Below, piece after piece: positions 11,401 to 24,190 of a stretch of 64,000 bases of DNA. The DNA lies in contig JADWOT020000009.1 in assembly GCA_036345935.2 (NCBI GenBank), positions 5,909,381 to 5,973,380 of the forward strand, given 5' to 3'. A program made the translations under genes and the position numbers. Under the pieces are notes generated by a model. The model worked only from the letters and a program-made list of their open reading frames with translations, made no database searches and was not told the DNA's origin. Numbering within the stretch: position 1 is the stretch's first letter; each line of letters starts with the position of its first letter. Source of the stretch: Taenia hydatigena (lineage: Eukaryota; Platyhelminthes; Cestoda; Cyclophyllidea; Taeniidae).

Positions 11401-13900
11401 TACAGTATGTATGAGCGTCTCATAAAATCAAAGCTGGGTCAGAACTTGGTCTGCAACTTCGAAGTCTAATTTGTTAATCCTTCACGCTACTAATCTACCA
11501 CAATTTTGATGTCTCAACAAGCATTTGACACTGTTATTAGGGTTATCACAATAACATTTTCACCTAGTGCATTTAGGAATTTACTAACTATCGTTCATTT
11601 CAGCATGAGTAAAAGGTAAGAGCACTAGCGGTTTGGTGACGATGTTCAAAATTTACCACCATATTAGTCTGCAAACATACTTTTATTCTATTTCCTACAT
11701 TCCTGACATTCCTCACTCCTTGTTGCATGCCTCTGACTAAAGGAAAGCCTGTAGCATCGAATCTGATTAGTTTATAAGTGCGATTAGCCTGCCGGTTTTT
11801 TGTTGTCAGTATCCCAGTTCCCACTCGGTGCCGATTTATAGCCATAGTACAGCACAAACTATTTTCGCTTGTATTAACACCCAAATACACCATCTAACTT
11901 TGTCGAGGCACCTTTCCACAGGACGTCCAGCATTATTAATCACACAAATTTCAAAAATTAAACGCTGTTTTCAGTTAAGACAAAGAGTAGTTTTATTACG
12001 CAAAAAGTGGCAAACTGCGGAAGCCAATTCGAACCTTACGTTTGCCTTGACAAGAATAACGTGCTTTCTCTGGCATAGCCTATGGACCACATTCGCTGAA
12101 TATCCAACAATTCGCTTTACATGGTTGTATTTTGAACTTTTAACAAGCAGTTTATAGACAACTTGTGCGGCCTCTTAGTTAAACCTGTCCGAGACCTCTT
12201 AAAGGAATGCTTGGGATGTTCAAAACACCTGTCTTCATTCATGTCGGCAGGCTTGCACCCTAACATTTGCGGCGTAAAACCGAAGAATGGCTTACTTTGT
12301 TCAGTAGGAACCGCTCCATTATAAATTAAACTCTAATGCCCTTCCTATTTTACGTCTAACCTTTTTACACCATATAAGTTGTGTTTTGGGTGAAATATGT
12401 GGCCTTTATTCTAGTCAATAAAGTCGCAATTGTTTACACTCGCTTCGCTTGTACTAGTAGTGATGTGCGTTAATTTAATGTTTCGCTCTATTTTGAAGAA
12501 AAAGACGCATCAAACTCAATGGATTTGTGCCTTTGCATGCTTTTAACATTTTATTAGCTTTTGCGTTCTCCCTTCATGCATTCTAAACTAAAAGTTGACT
12601 TGTACCAAGCTCATAATGCGATAGCTGCTCATAAATTCAAAACTTCAATAGCCGATTCAAATCTCACCCACGGAGCGCCTCTCCCAATGGATACGGTAAT
12701 CACCAGTTAATAGAAAACTCTTTCAAATTAACTAGGAGGGGATTATGCCAAGACGAACAAATTGTGAATCAAGTGGAATTACTTTCAAGCTCCCACTTTG
12801 GTCATTGAAGGTACCAATTCACCCTCACTAGGCACAGTTGAGATTTTCTTATGTGCGTCCACTTTGACGAAAAATGAGCGTCGGCACCTCTCCATTTGTC
12901 TCTTGCACAAGCTCCACCACATCAATTGCTGGCCTACTTTAAACACCACATTCAATGCATGCGAAGGCGGAATATAAAGGCCCGGTAAGCCTGTTTGTGT
13001 GTCTGTCCAACTGCAAACCAGAGCAATGAAGAGCTTTTACCGACGCGTGGCAGACAGTCAAATAATGACCACTCAAAGATATGGCGATGGTCAATCCACT
13101 CTTCTTTCTCCCCCCTTAGCTTGGATAAACTCCTAAGCATTTACCCAACATTCACCCCATTTAGCATTTACCATAATTTGGCGTATTTAACGCATTGTAT
13201 ATTAATACCTCAAAGTGTTGAACTAGTTCTCGTCTCTAGTTTGTAAGATTTAGGTCGTTTTTTTTAAATGAAGTCAATTTGATTGACACTTGACAGACCA
13301 CAGTTGAACAAACGTGTAAACGTGTGTGAAGAATAAGCAAATGCAATCGCACATCTATATTTGACTCCATATATTTACACACTACAAACAGCGCCAAATT
13401 TGTCGTAACTGAGTAGAGCCTGTTTAAACACCTTAAGAATAGTATATATTAAATGCACTATTGGCCAAGAAATAAAACTACAGCCAGCATTAATTAATTT
13501 TAAGCTTAATGTCGTAAGTATAAGTAAAAAGAACCTCACTTCCTCCATAAGTGTTTGTTCGAGAGGGGTAAGTAGTCTTGCCATTGGTTTTTTCTTATGT
13601 GGATTATGACCCATGAATAGCTTAAGCGCAAGACTAAATCAATCCCATTTCTGCCAGTACGAGCACATCTCATCATGTTGATGGAAGTGACAGCGTAAAA
13701 ATTGTTGGGGTGAATAATAAAGTGTGCGTGGGTGCGTGTGTGCATATCACATTGCCTCTATGAATTCATTCCGCCCTGAGAGAAGGTGAATAATTAAAAA
13801 ATAAAACATCTCACTCTCGAGCTTGTCAGTAGGTGTTGCAGCAACTGTGTACATGTGTTTTCTCACACTGCACCTCGATGTAAAGAGGGCAGATAGAATG
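8481..13900. other. AT-rich unique region, no gene seen
   Basis: A long stretch without a supported gene. Small points only: repeated CAGC units at about 10061-10076 and a CA/GT run at about 10135-10150. The longest ORFs (10147-10503 minus, 11828-12157 plus) match nothing I recognise and are within what chance gives in 64 kb. Confidence 0.5.
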
Positions 13901-15400
13901 AACCAGGAAAGACTAATTAAGAAGGAAAGGGCTGACACCGACTGGACAGCAATCCATCACAGAAGCAGAAACAAATCGCAACAGATTTGAGCTCGCTTTG
14001 ATGTGTGATGTTAGTCAGCCCAATGTGATAACTTAAGTGCGAAAAGAATCATTAGGACATATCACTTACTAGTTGTAGTCCAGTGGAGGAAGTTTTTGCC
14101 ACAAAACCGACCAACACCTCTTTTCCCATTCCCTCTGCTGCCTCTCTAGTGCATGCGCGAAATTACTTCCCAAATCACCCAAAGCAGAGCAATGCGTGCC
14201 TGCTTGCGTGTGTGCGTGCACCTCCACATTGTGGTGGATGGGGAGGAATTGAGTGTTTGTGTACCTATGACCACACAAGAACCCTCTCTTGTGTGCAAAT
14301 TTGTTTCTTTGTTCCTTTTTTTGTGTGTAAATGTGTCATTATGGTTTCTTTCACGCATAGGAAGGGCATTCTTTGCTAATGTTAACTCTCATTCTTAAAT
14401 GATCATTCTGTGCTTCTTTCAAATGCAAGTGATTTTCCATTCTAGAGGTGCCAGTTTTTAATATTCCGCACAACGAATTGCATTAAATCATGGTTCTTTG
14501 TTTAATCACATCGTTCCATGGTAGAATTTGGAGTCTTGTAGCATGTCAATATGGTAAAAGTTGCATCCAAGAAACCCATATTGGAAACCCCTCTCACCGT
14601 TCGACTTAAGTGAACATTGATTCTATCACTTGCCCTAAAACCCACCTCTGAGACTGTTTTCACAATAAATGCAACTTATATTATTAGTTCCTAGATCACA
14701 AAAATGGAAGTCGCCCGATCAATGATTTGATCCAAGTCTTCACCATCCCATTGGTCGAACGTTACCTTTTTTGATAAGTGTCATCAAAACCAAATATTCG
14801 ACATTGAATAAATTAAAAGTGAATGCATTTAAAACTTTTTACTTTTTAATGTTTTAACTCAATGGAAGACGCCTCAGTTTTGTTTTCCTGTGTTTTAAAT
14901 AAATCTAAATAAAGAAGATTATGTACATGTTTACAGTTTTCATGATAGGCGCCCAAGGCACCCAGTCCAAAGCTGTACTTACAGCCACCACCTTGCAGAA
15001 CAGAAAGTACACATGCCGAATATACAGAGGTGCACAGTTGTGGATTAGTTATTTTGAATAATTTGCCTTTAATTTCTACATGAAACAGGTGCTAATAAAA
15101 TAATTCACTCGCATGAGTCGCATTCTCATATTGAGGCCGGACAACATAGAAAGAAAATGGGTGTGAAACACATGCATCACGATATTGTGTAACGGCTTAC
15201 TTGCGATCTGTCTCCGATCGAATCAGGTCACAGAGGTGAGCTGCGGTTATTATGTATCGTGAAATTTTTAAATTAAGAGACGCTTAACTCTCTGGTCCAC
15301 CTCAGCTTCTAAAATTGAGAATCCCTTAGTCTACTTCCTTTTCCTCTATCCTCACCGCCTCCAGTGCGGTTCACATCTATCGACCCAACCGGGGAGGATT
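13901..15400. other. Non-coding stretch with a GT-rich patch
   Basis: Sequence from 14140 to 14360 is enriched in GT and GC alternation (for example near 14195-14225) and yields overlapping ORFs on both strands that are best explained by composition. The rest is AT-rich and unique. Confidence 0.45.
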
Positions 15401-16580
15401 TCCTCAAACCCGCATTGCGCGCAAACTTAAAAGTCGCCCACCATGGGGCGTACGGCCGCACACACACACGCACTCATACACTAGTGCTGGCAGAGTTGAG
15501 TCAATTTTTTTATTACTGTTGATCCACCATAAAGGTTAATGCAAACCAGTCAGAGGAGAGAAGAGGGAGGTAGAAGAGGCAAAATTTAGCGAGCGGGTTT
15601 GCTCCATGAGCTCGGGATCGTTAGAGTGAATGAGCGCAAGGGGAGTGGTGGTGAGCAATGCATGCGCGCTCATGCGCAAAAATGCGCTTCGCTACTTAAC
15701 CGTGTTTGCATGGATGTGTGCGTGGATGCTTCCGTGCGTACGTGCCTGCAGGCGCGCAGTCGGATTGAAATTTTAATTCGGTTGCAGTTTAAAACGCGGC
15801 AGCCAGGTGATTGGTTAAAATTTTAAGCGCGACAAAAATTTTCACGCGTGCGCGTAGGGACATGTTTGTATGCGGTTGTCAATTGAAAGCTACAATCTCA
15901 TGGGTCGCAGAGTCACAAGTTAGTGCATTTATTTTTAAAGTGGGATTAGTTTATGTAAAACCCAGCGTTCCATATGGACAGGCTAGAGTTGACCAATCAA
16001 AGCTTGCGATGATCTCGATTGGTGAATTATTGTTGGAAGCAAGTGACATACTTTAATGGCGTAATGAATAGTCGAACTATGTGCATTGCACATAAATGAA
16101 GGATTTTTGATGCAAGTGAAACTTGGCTAATGCATTCCCAGCACTCCACGAACCGCAATAAACAATGGTAACTTTTACATTGGATGGAGATGAGAAATGA
16201 ACAATGGTTCCCCATACTATCACACTGTATGCTTATACGGACTCTATTCCTCTCCTCCATTCTTGTTTCGGTATTCGTAGCCCTCTCTCCCTCTCTCTCT
16301 GACTCAGCTCGTTTGAGTAGGCAAACACAGCACACAAATTGGGCAAACAAAACGACCGATTAGGGTATGCTCACTCACTCAGACTCATGGGAAGGCTGGG
16401 GTAGGAAAGGGGAGGAACCGGGAGTCCGCTTTATCAAAAATTAAACTAACACTCATGCAAACACAGCAATTACGGAGATTCGGTGGGACGCGAGCGCGCG
16501 CACAGGCACATTATGGATAGCGGGGTGGGGCAAGGCTGCGAGTCTGATGTTCTGACAGACGGACGGCAGTTTTCGAACAA
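15401..16580. promoter_or_regulatory. CpG-containing GC-rich island with three CCAAT boxes
   Basis: One of the GC-richest segments of the window, with repeated TGCGC units around 15661-15687, CG-rich alternation at 15735-15755 and about 16490-16505, and GGGGTGGGG near 16523. CCAAT or its inverse occurs at 15810-15814, 15993-15997 and 16018-16022, three within about 213 bases. Such grouping is typical of NF-Y-bound promoters. No clear downstream coding exon was identified, so promoter activity is inference. Confidence 0.3.
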
Positions 16581-18950
16581 GATAAACACTAACTGGTTTT
16601 CTCAAGCATATTATGACCGAGATTGTTCACCCTCAGAAGCATTTTCATTAAATTAAAGTAGAAGCTTTTTGGCTACGTTTTCAAGTTCACTCATTGACCC
16701 TTGCCAGTTGCCAGACTTTCCCAAATGATTCGTAAATCTCAATGGGACTCTCATCCTAACTCTAAATAAGGAATCTTTGGTTAAATCAAAAGATTTATTT
16801 TACTTATTTAAGTAATTTAGGATTTCGAGTCAATTTAAGTAAATGAATTACAAGTGATGCAGAAACGATAATCATAGAATGTGCAGTTGAGTCATCGATT
16901 TAAATTCAGATGTATTGAACAAAATAACGCTTGAGGTTTTATAAGAAAGGTATCCTGACATTTTGATAGTAAAATAGGAAATATTTTTCAAGTACACGAC
17001 CACTCGGAGCTCCTTACACTACAACGCGGACTGCACCAAGGCATGCCTTACTTCTGCACCTTTCCTCATTCCACAGTCAAGGAGTTGGCGAGATCCAAAG
17101 ATACTTGACCACTTTGGGGCCAAAAAATATTTATTTAAAGGCCTAAGTCCCTCTTGTGTCCTAGGGCGTTTTGTAGTTATTTTCTGACTAAAGATTTGCT
17201 AAATAACCTTTAACAACTCCTTGATTTGTAACGTTACTTGAGGGCATGACATCTGACAGGCATTACCTTGATTCTACACATAATAACAAGGACAAGTTTA
17301 AACATCCTTTTGCAAACTCATAAGAGTCACTGTTTTGCTTTAAAATTAGCAGATTTGATTTTACGTGCGAATTGAGAGGAAAAAGTGAACTACTTTACTT
17401 GCAATTTTGTCTGATGGGGTGAATTAAAAATAAGAAAGGAAAAGACTACCAGGTTTGTTTATGAAATGTCAACTTTACACAGAAATTTGCAGTCAAAAAT
17501 GCATGAACAAAAATTTTCTGACAAGGGAACGTAAATCACCATTGGGAATTGATTAATTGGGTTGGAAAGTTTTAAATCCTGGGAAAATATAATTCCTTGT
17601 CTGGAAAAATGCATGCGCGAAAAACTAGTGGGAATGTAATGCTTGATTCTAAGCAATTTTGTTTCTCTGGACTTAGGTACGCAATGCGCAAGTCTCTATC
17701 TGGCCTTATGCGTGAATGCAGTAACAAATGCGCACGAGCCTCAGTTTTTATCCAAAATATCAGCAAAAAGGGCGTCAAGAAAACCCTATGCATACCGGGC
17801 ACTATCGGATACCGCAAAAAGTTAACACTGCAGATCCGTCATTACAAAAGAGCACCTCTTAGCATTGAGGATGATATATTGTGGCAGTGGCCCTTCGATT
17901 ATGGTGAAATCATTGTGCATACATTCGAATTTTGAATTCGTTTTCCCTTCATGCCAGATGATTTAGATATTAATGGAAGCGTGCTCCTGTCCAGGGTTAT
18001 TTTGGCATTATTTTCAAAACAGCACACACAACTAATTATTTTAAACTGTTGGGCTCTTAGCTGTCTGCTTTTATCAATCTTCTAGCCGCTTCAAACCTTC
18101 AAGACCGTTTAAAGTCGACAATTTTAGTCCACATACCTTTGAAAACCAGATGGACAGCAGGTTTGAGGGAGATAGGAGGTTGGTAAAAGTCTACTGCTCC
18201 TAAGCTTCTGCTCTTGAATGACAGTTTAGAGAGGACGTTTGATTGCATTATGTGAATAAGTACACCTGAAGCTTTTAACCGGCGAATGATTGACACTAGG
18301 GGAGGGGAAAAGTATTGCGGAGGTACAATGCGAGGAAGTGGTGGGTAAGCACCATCAATACTGGCAAAAATGATTTTATCGTGTATAGCAGCCGACTTTA
18401 TTTCTCAGTAAGCGAAACTTGTAAGGAAAACTTAATGATCAAATAAATGGACGTTTCCTCCCTTGGAAAAACCTTTGTGCACGGACTCGAGCTCAGCCCA
18501 AATCTAGGCTACACAACCGAATTTTAGCACAGGTCGATTATTTTACGCCATCATTTAAAGTTTCCCCACCCATGTCATCGAACGCAAGAATGGCTAAAGT
18601 ATTCACTCCATTGATACCTATATTGAATAGCTTTAAAAATTCTCATTAACAAGGGTAACCTAATGCCTGGCTGAATGGAAAAAAGCGCTCTGAATTAGTG
18701 AAGCAGTTTTACCGAATCTAAATTCCTTATCATTGCAACGGATATGCTTAAACTAAACAAAGCGAAACTGACCAAGAAGCCTTTTAGGTAATGGTAGACG
18801 AAATAGCGACAGCTAAACCTGGTCTATTATTAGCTATTCTGAAGGTATTTTTTCTACTTAGCTTTCCTTATTATGAGCATTTAAGTTTCGGGAATGGACG
18901 AATCGAGTCCACCTAGTCGAAGAACCTTGAATAAAAGAGAACACCTAGTA
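16581..18950. other. AT-rich region with one unassigned ORF at 17609-17935
   Basis: Mostly unique AT-rich sequence. The plus-strand ORF starting at ATG 17609 and ending at 17935 (108 residues) has a mixed, protein-like composition, and a possible acceptor (pyrimidine run then TTAG, ending about 17676) lies inside it. No family was recognised and it may be chance. Confidence 0.35.
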
Positions 18951-19330
18951 AATCATACTGTAGAGCCAGTGACGCCACGTGTTAACAGGACTTGAAGGAG
19001 GTGAGTTTGTGCACGAGTCTGGTGTAATTTGATTCCCACCGCCAGCGCCATCACTAACGTTGTTCCAGCAACATTTGGAGGTCCGTGCACTCTTGTTACC
19101 GACTGACTCATCTGGCGTTGAGTAGTAGTTGGGGCCGAGTAAAAGAAAAAGATAACGAAAGAAAGAGCCGCCCAGGCAAATCGGATAAGCTGCCGTGGAA
19201 GCAGGTGTCCGTGCTCGCTTACTTTTGGGCTGGTTGTTAAGGTGACACCTGGCTGCAAGTGAAAATTACAAATTGAGGCTATCCGTGAAGTGGAGCGGCG
19301 GACGGATGGTCGGGCGCTTGGTAACATATG
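18951..19330. other. GC-richer patch, open in two minus frames, with splice-like signals
   Basis: On the minus strand a good acceptor (pyrimidine-rich run ending TTGCAG at about 19256-19254) is followed by a frame open for about 100 codons, ending in Ser/Pro-rich sequence and a TAG; the ORF at 18953-19327 is open in another frame. On the plus strand GGAG followed by GTGAGT at 19001 is an ideal donor. Composition differs from the flanks. It may be an exon, a UTR exon or neither; no homology was recognised. Confidence 0.25.
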
Positions 19331-22300
19331 TAAGAATTCACCAGAGATTAATTTCAGTTTTTAAGGAAAACCCTTTTCTCCTTTTAGATCACTTTAAACT
19401 TTAACGGCCTATAAAATCTGAAGGCAATATTACCGCTACATACCAAAATGTTTGCAACACACTAAATTCTGTTGCTAGCATGGATTGGTTCTACGTCTTC
19501 AAATCTCGTGATCCAGAAATAGATGTAAATTATGCCTAAGTTTTCGGTTGATAAGAACAAGGATGAGGCATCCACCGTTGGTCGACTGGTGAAAAGATAA
19601 TCCGAATGGATCCAAAACCTCATTTACTATTACGAATTCCAAATAAATGTAAATAATTTCGTCATATGAAAGCGTTTCAACAGTAAGAAAATGTAGCTAT
19701 TATCACTTAATTGCTTCGGGCTTATCTATTTGATTTTTCTTTTGCTTCGACATACTCCATTGTCCTTAAGCTTGACCATGAGAGTCCAATTTGGAATCCT
19801 TAGTCACAACGAGCATCGTCCGCTTAATTAAGTTCAGTATTCCCTAGAGTGCTGTAATTGTTTAATTCTTACAGAGTCTTAAGTTAGCTTTTGTTAATTT
19901 ATTTGTGGGCAGCCTTTAATCCTGTCTCAGATTTGGTTTGGGTGTACTCATCATAATCATTATCCCATCATCATCACCATTAAACACGAATGAAACATTC
20001 TTACACGCCAAGTTAAGCAAGCCAAGCAATCATACAAGCGACTTCGTGCCCACACCACGGCCTACATGCTTCTTCATTTCTTACCCGGACAATTCACAGC
20101 AGGCAAAACACGATTGCTGGAAAGTATAATTTAGTGCTGTCCACTAGTAAATGTCACTTCTTGATACTGTTTGACAGGAAAGTAAATGTGCCTGGTTAGG
20201 TCCGCATGTTTGAAGCATTTGGACGTTGTATGCCACAAGATTGTATAACCTCGGCTAAAGTGAGTTGCCAACCAATGTGCATGCGCCATCATCATAATAA
20301 CGAAAGAATAGCATCAAATGTATAAGCAGTATTTGGTTCCGAATTTTAAACGCGAAGTGGCGCGTCTATTACTACATTATCGAAGTAAGTCAATCCCAAT
20401 GTACCTAACTTTGGGAAGTAGTAACGGTGATCGTTCATTGCAATGTGGAAATAGTACTATCATTAGACCGGTGCCAGGAGCCAAGCTATAGGCAGAAACG
20501 CGATTACCAAAAATACATTCATTTTCAACTTTAGAAGACATTTTAAAGTCATGCATTAGATACTCTGAAAAACGCATAAAGCTAGATTTTGAAGAGATCA
20601 TAAGCAAGTAGGAGGAGAAACAAATCCATTTCGCAGACAGAGCGTCAAATAATTGTCTTCTTTCATTTATGCACTACAGTAAGGGACTGACTAAAATGTC
20701 GTTCTATTCCAGGTGGACACCTTGCGTACAACTAAGTGAGGCTAAATATGATGTCGGTTTAAGGCTTGGTACGAGTCCTCACAATTTGTTTTGCTTCCGG
20801 CATCATCTAATAGCACTAGCGCGCAAAGTCGACAGTGTGCACGATAAATTAGTTCTGTTTTAAGTTGATGGGCTGTTTTCTGTGATCTGTGCGTGACAGA
20901 CTTGGTGTATTAAAATCAAACCCTTACGGACACCTCAATGTCAATGATGAGATATGGAAGATTGACGTTAGGTTGGAGGAAGGAGAATAGGAAGGGAGGA
21001 GGAAAGAAAGAAAGAAGTGAAGGTGCTAACCGACAATTGACAAATCACACAACCGCACCACACCATACAAATCTTCACCACCACTGCCACTTATCAACAA
21101 TGCCTAACCGAGTTGGCGTGCATTCTAACTGGCAGAGGGTGGAATCACAGAAGATTTCTATCGTGGGCGTGGACTCTAGTTAACCTGGAAGATTGACAAA
21201 TGGTGGCAGGTCTCACGCACGCATATGCGCATCCACCTGCCCGCCTAAGACCTACCAGCACAACTTTCTAATTACACAAAGAAAGGGATTTTTGCGTACT
21301 GCGCAATTGTTTCAACTTTATTTACCATTTTGTTTAATAAAAGCGACTTAACAAATGCACTTGACCGTAATTTTGCTGCTTAGCTTGATGCGCAATGTGG
21401 CATTTAGAAGGAAGTGGAGAGTGAGTGTGTGGGATGCATTCTTGCAAAGATGGAGTGATACTTCATCACTTGATTGCCATTCGTTAACTTCAAGTCATGG
21501 TTCGATGTCGGGACGTCCGTGTCGGATCACAACAAAACCTCAAGAAAATGATTAATTGTCGGACATTAATCTTGATAAAACAACCCATCATGGTGGATTA
21601 CTTTAGAGGCCTATTGAGAGGTGTACGGTGGTGTTCATCGATGTCGGCTTAGTTTTCACAATAAAAAATAAATGACATTAAAAACAGCATTAGCCCCAAC
21701 TGCTACCCACGAAAGGAATGACTGATTATGATAGTGGTGGTGGAGGTGGTAATGGTGAGGGTTGGTAATTTCCTCTTTCTCCGCTAATCTCAATCATTCC
21801 CTTTTTTCACCTGACAGCATGTTCAAAGTGCACACGACTAGGTGCTTTCCCGACCCACAGGCGGGCAGGAGGCGGGCTGTACACTTTTTGACACCTTCAA
21901 ACTGTAAATCATCTTAGCATCTGCCAGGATCTGATGCACAAAATCAACTTGATGGAAATAATACGAAGAGGAGGAAGGGCAGAAAAGAGTGCACTGCCAT
22001 CAAGTTACAGCTCCACAGTTTTTAGGTAATGCGAAACCACAAGGAAATGCATGGCTTATCTCGAATATCATAAGTATTTGCAGGGTTAGGTAAAGCATTT
22101 AACTTAACACGGAAGGTTCTGATAATGTTACAACTTTCAATGAATGAGTTTGATCAAATATATTAATGTTGTTCATGCCTGCGCAAAAAGAGTTTAAAAT
22201 TCGTGACAAGCTTTCTCAACTTAAGCGAAGTTCAACATGTTTAAAGGTAGAAGTGGATTGTGATAATCAGAGAAGTGAAGGAGGCATTCTGACCAAAAGA

Positions 22301-22560
22301 TGCTTTGCGTAGGCACAATCTTAAGCACGATGCATGTACTTTTGAGCTTGGCAAGGAGGGCAAAATTCATTTCGAAAATTGGCATGCACATTTCCTGCAT
22401 GCATTCATGTGACAGAAGATTAATGAGAAGGGGCAATCTACTCTCCACCACTCATATCTTGCCCTCCACCACCACCAGCCTAGTGTGTTATTACCGTCAT
22501 CATAACCTTACTACATTGTCTGTTTAAATATGCATCAATAGCAGATGTCCTACTCTTCAT
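19331..22560. other. AT-rich unique region with short triplet repeats, no gene seen
   Basis: Contains short ATC-type repeats at about 19950-19980 and GGT-type repeats at about 21737-21760. Purine-rich sequence lies at about 20975-21020. ORFs are short and overlap on both strands. Confidence 0.5.
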
Positions 22561-24190
22561 TTGGGCTTCGGTAGAGTGGGGTGGGTGCTGGCTAAGAAAT
22601 CGAGCCATTATTATTCCGTCTTTATCAAAAATTTATGCTGACATCAAGTTTGTATTCGCAATCAGCTTTAGGAGAGCCGACGCCTGATAAGTTATGCAAA
22701 CCCCTTGTATTCGCAAAAGGGTAGGATGGGGTGGGTGATGGATTATGCCTCTTCTCTCTCCGCGTGTGTGACCATAGACACAGCTCAATTATATGGCAAG
22801 AAAATGGGGAATGGCGGCCTCTGAGATCAGGCAGGACTCACTCGTGATTGCGAAAGCCACCTCCCAACCGGACAAAACAGACCCCAGTCTGGGTAATTAA
22901 TTGTGCACGAGATGATTGGGTTTGATCTTGCTACTGATGGTATAAGTTGTAATTGCTGCATCAGCCACTGCTTCGGCGTGGAACAAAGGCATCTTGGGGG
23001 TCTTACAAGCATTCTATTTGGTCTCAAATGCATTGCGCATTGATTACAAATGGGATTTATACTTTTGATGTTCTTATGCAGTAATAATATGAGGATAAGT
23101 ATTTTTGTTGTCTTATCCTTCACAACCTCACTCATCTAATTTGTGGCGCAACTCTTCGGTTAAATAGATAGGTGGTCTGCAAACGAATCCTAAACATTCA
23201 ACGAAGCTCAAATGCTAATTGAATTAAAGGGTGTCTTTAATTAATTACTGCTCCACCATTTCAATTTGTTAGCATTCCATAATAGCTAAGTTGTTCATTT
23301 ATCAGGGGCGAACAAAGCCTGTAATAAATAGCAATCAATCTTATTTTCGACGGTGAGCACAACTTTAATAAGCACTACTAAATCGTCGCAACTCCTTTTA
23401 CCATTTTACACAATAAAGCACCAAATGCTAGAAATAACTTTTTGCCTTACATTTTATAGTCTCTTTTCATCCAGAGAATTTAAAGTAGTTGTTTGAACAA
23501 CCATGAATATTCACAAAACATTTAAAAGGATGTCGCAGGATAGAAGTCTATCCAAGTATGGTATCGGTGTGCAAGTTTTAAGGCTTCAGATTCTCCTAGT
23601 TATTTGACAGAGTAAATCACTGTGAGGTTTCAGAAAAATTCAAACAACGTACCACTTGATCTCGTCAAGAGATTGGGCAATAGCAGGAGAAGGAGCAGCA
23701 GTGAAAGCAATAGTAGCGTTAGCGTGGTCCCTTGTCTATCAGACAGACCTCTTCCTCCCGCCCCCAGTCCAAATAATTCTCACTTTAAAAGTGATTTTCG
23801 TCTCTTTCTCCCCTCATCTTCCTCCTCTTCCTCCACCAAACCTTTCACCTTCTCACACGCACTCCTGTTATCATGACAGACTATCTATCCTTGTGTGTGT
23901 GTGTGTGTGTGTGTGTGTACGTGCTGCTCGCGTGTCCATGGGATAGGGAAAATGCAATCGTGGAGAGGTGGAGCGGGGTGAGTGGGCAGGTGGACAGAGA
24001 AGAGGGGGTGTTTAAATTAGCGTCAATTAGGTCTTCTGCTCAACAAGCAACACGCTCCCCATCGGTCCAGCCCACCCCGCCCCACTCCACCACAGCATAG
24101 TGAAATGCATCGTGCGTAATGCATTACTGTTAGCAGCAGCAACATCAGCGTCATTCTCGTGCTGTCCGCACCCCACCCCGCTCCAGTCGA
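22561..24190. promoter_or_regulatory. CACCC/GC-box cluster with a TG microsatellite
   Basis: Two near-identical 22-base elements containing TGGGGTGGGTG occur at 22570-22591 and 22720-22741 (19 of 22 bases match). The opposite-strand equivalents CCCCGCCCC (24075-24083) and CACCCCACCCCG (about 24169-24180) follow. These match SP/KLF-type sites as known from animals. A TG repeat (23892-23918) and pyrimidine-rich sequence (23790-23850) lie between. Regulatory role is inferred; no gene was recognised. Confidence 0.3.
23892..23918 (+). repeat. TG dinucleotide microsatellite
   Basis: Twenty-seven bases of uninterrupted TG alternation. ORFs crossing it (23656-23946, 23873-24100) translate it to Cys/Val strings and are artefacts. 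Confidence 0.9.

Noticed and set aside
12651..12672. GATTCAAATC resembling a tRNA B box
   Set aside because: No matching A box, acceptor stem or anticodon arm was found at the right distance upstream.
21498..21512. GGTTCGATGTC resembling a tRNA T-arm
   Set aside because: The flanks do not pair into a T stem and no upstream A box is present.
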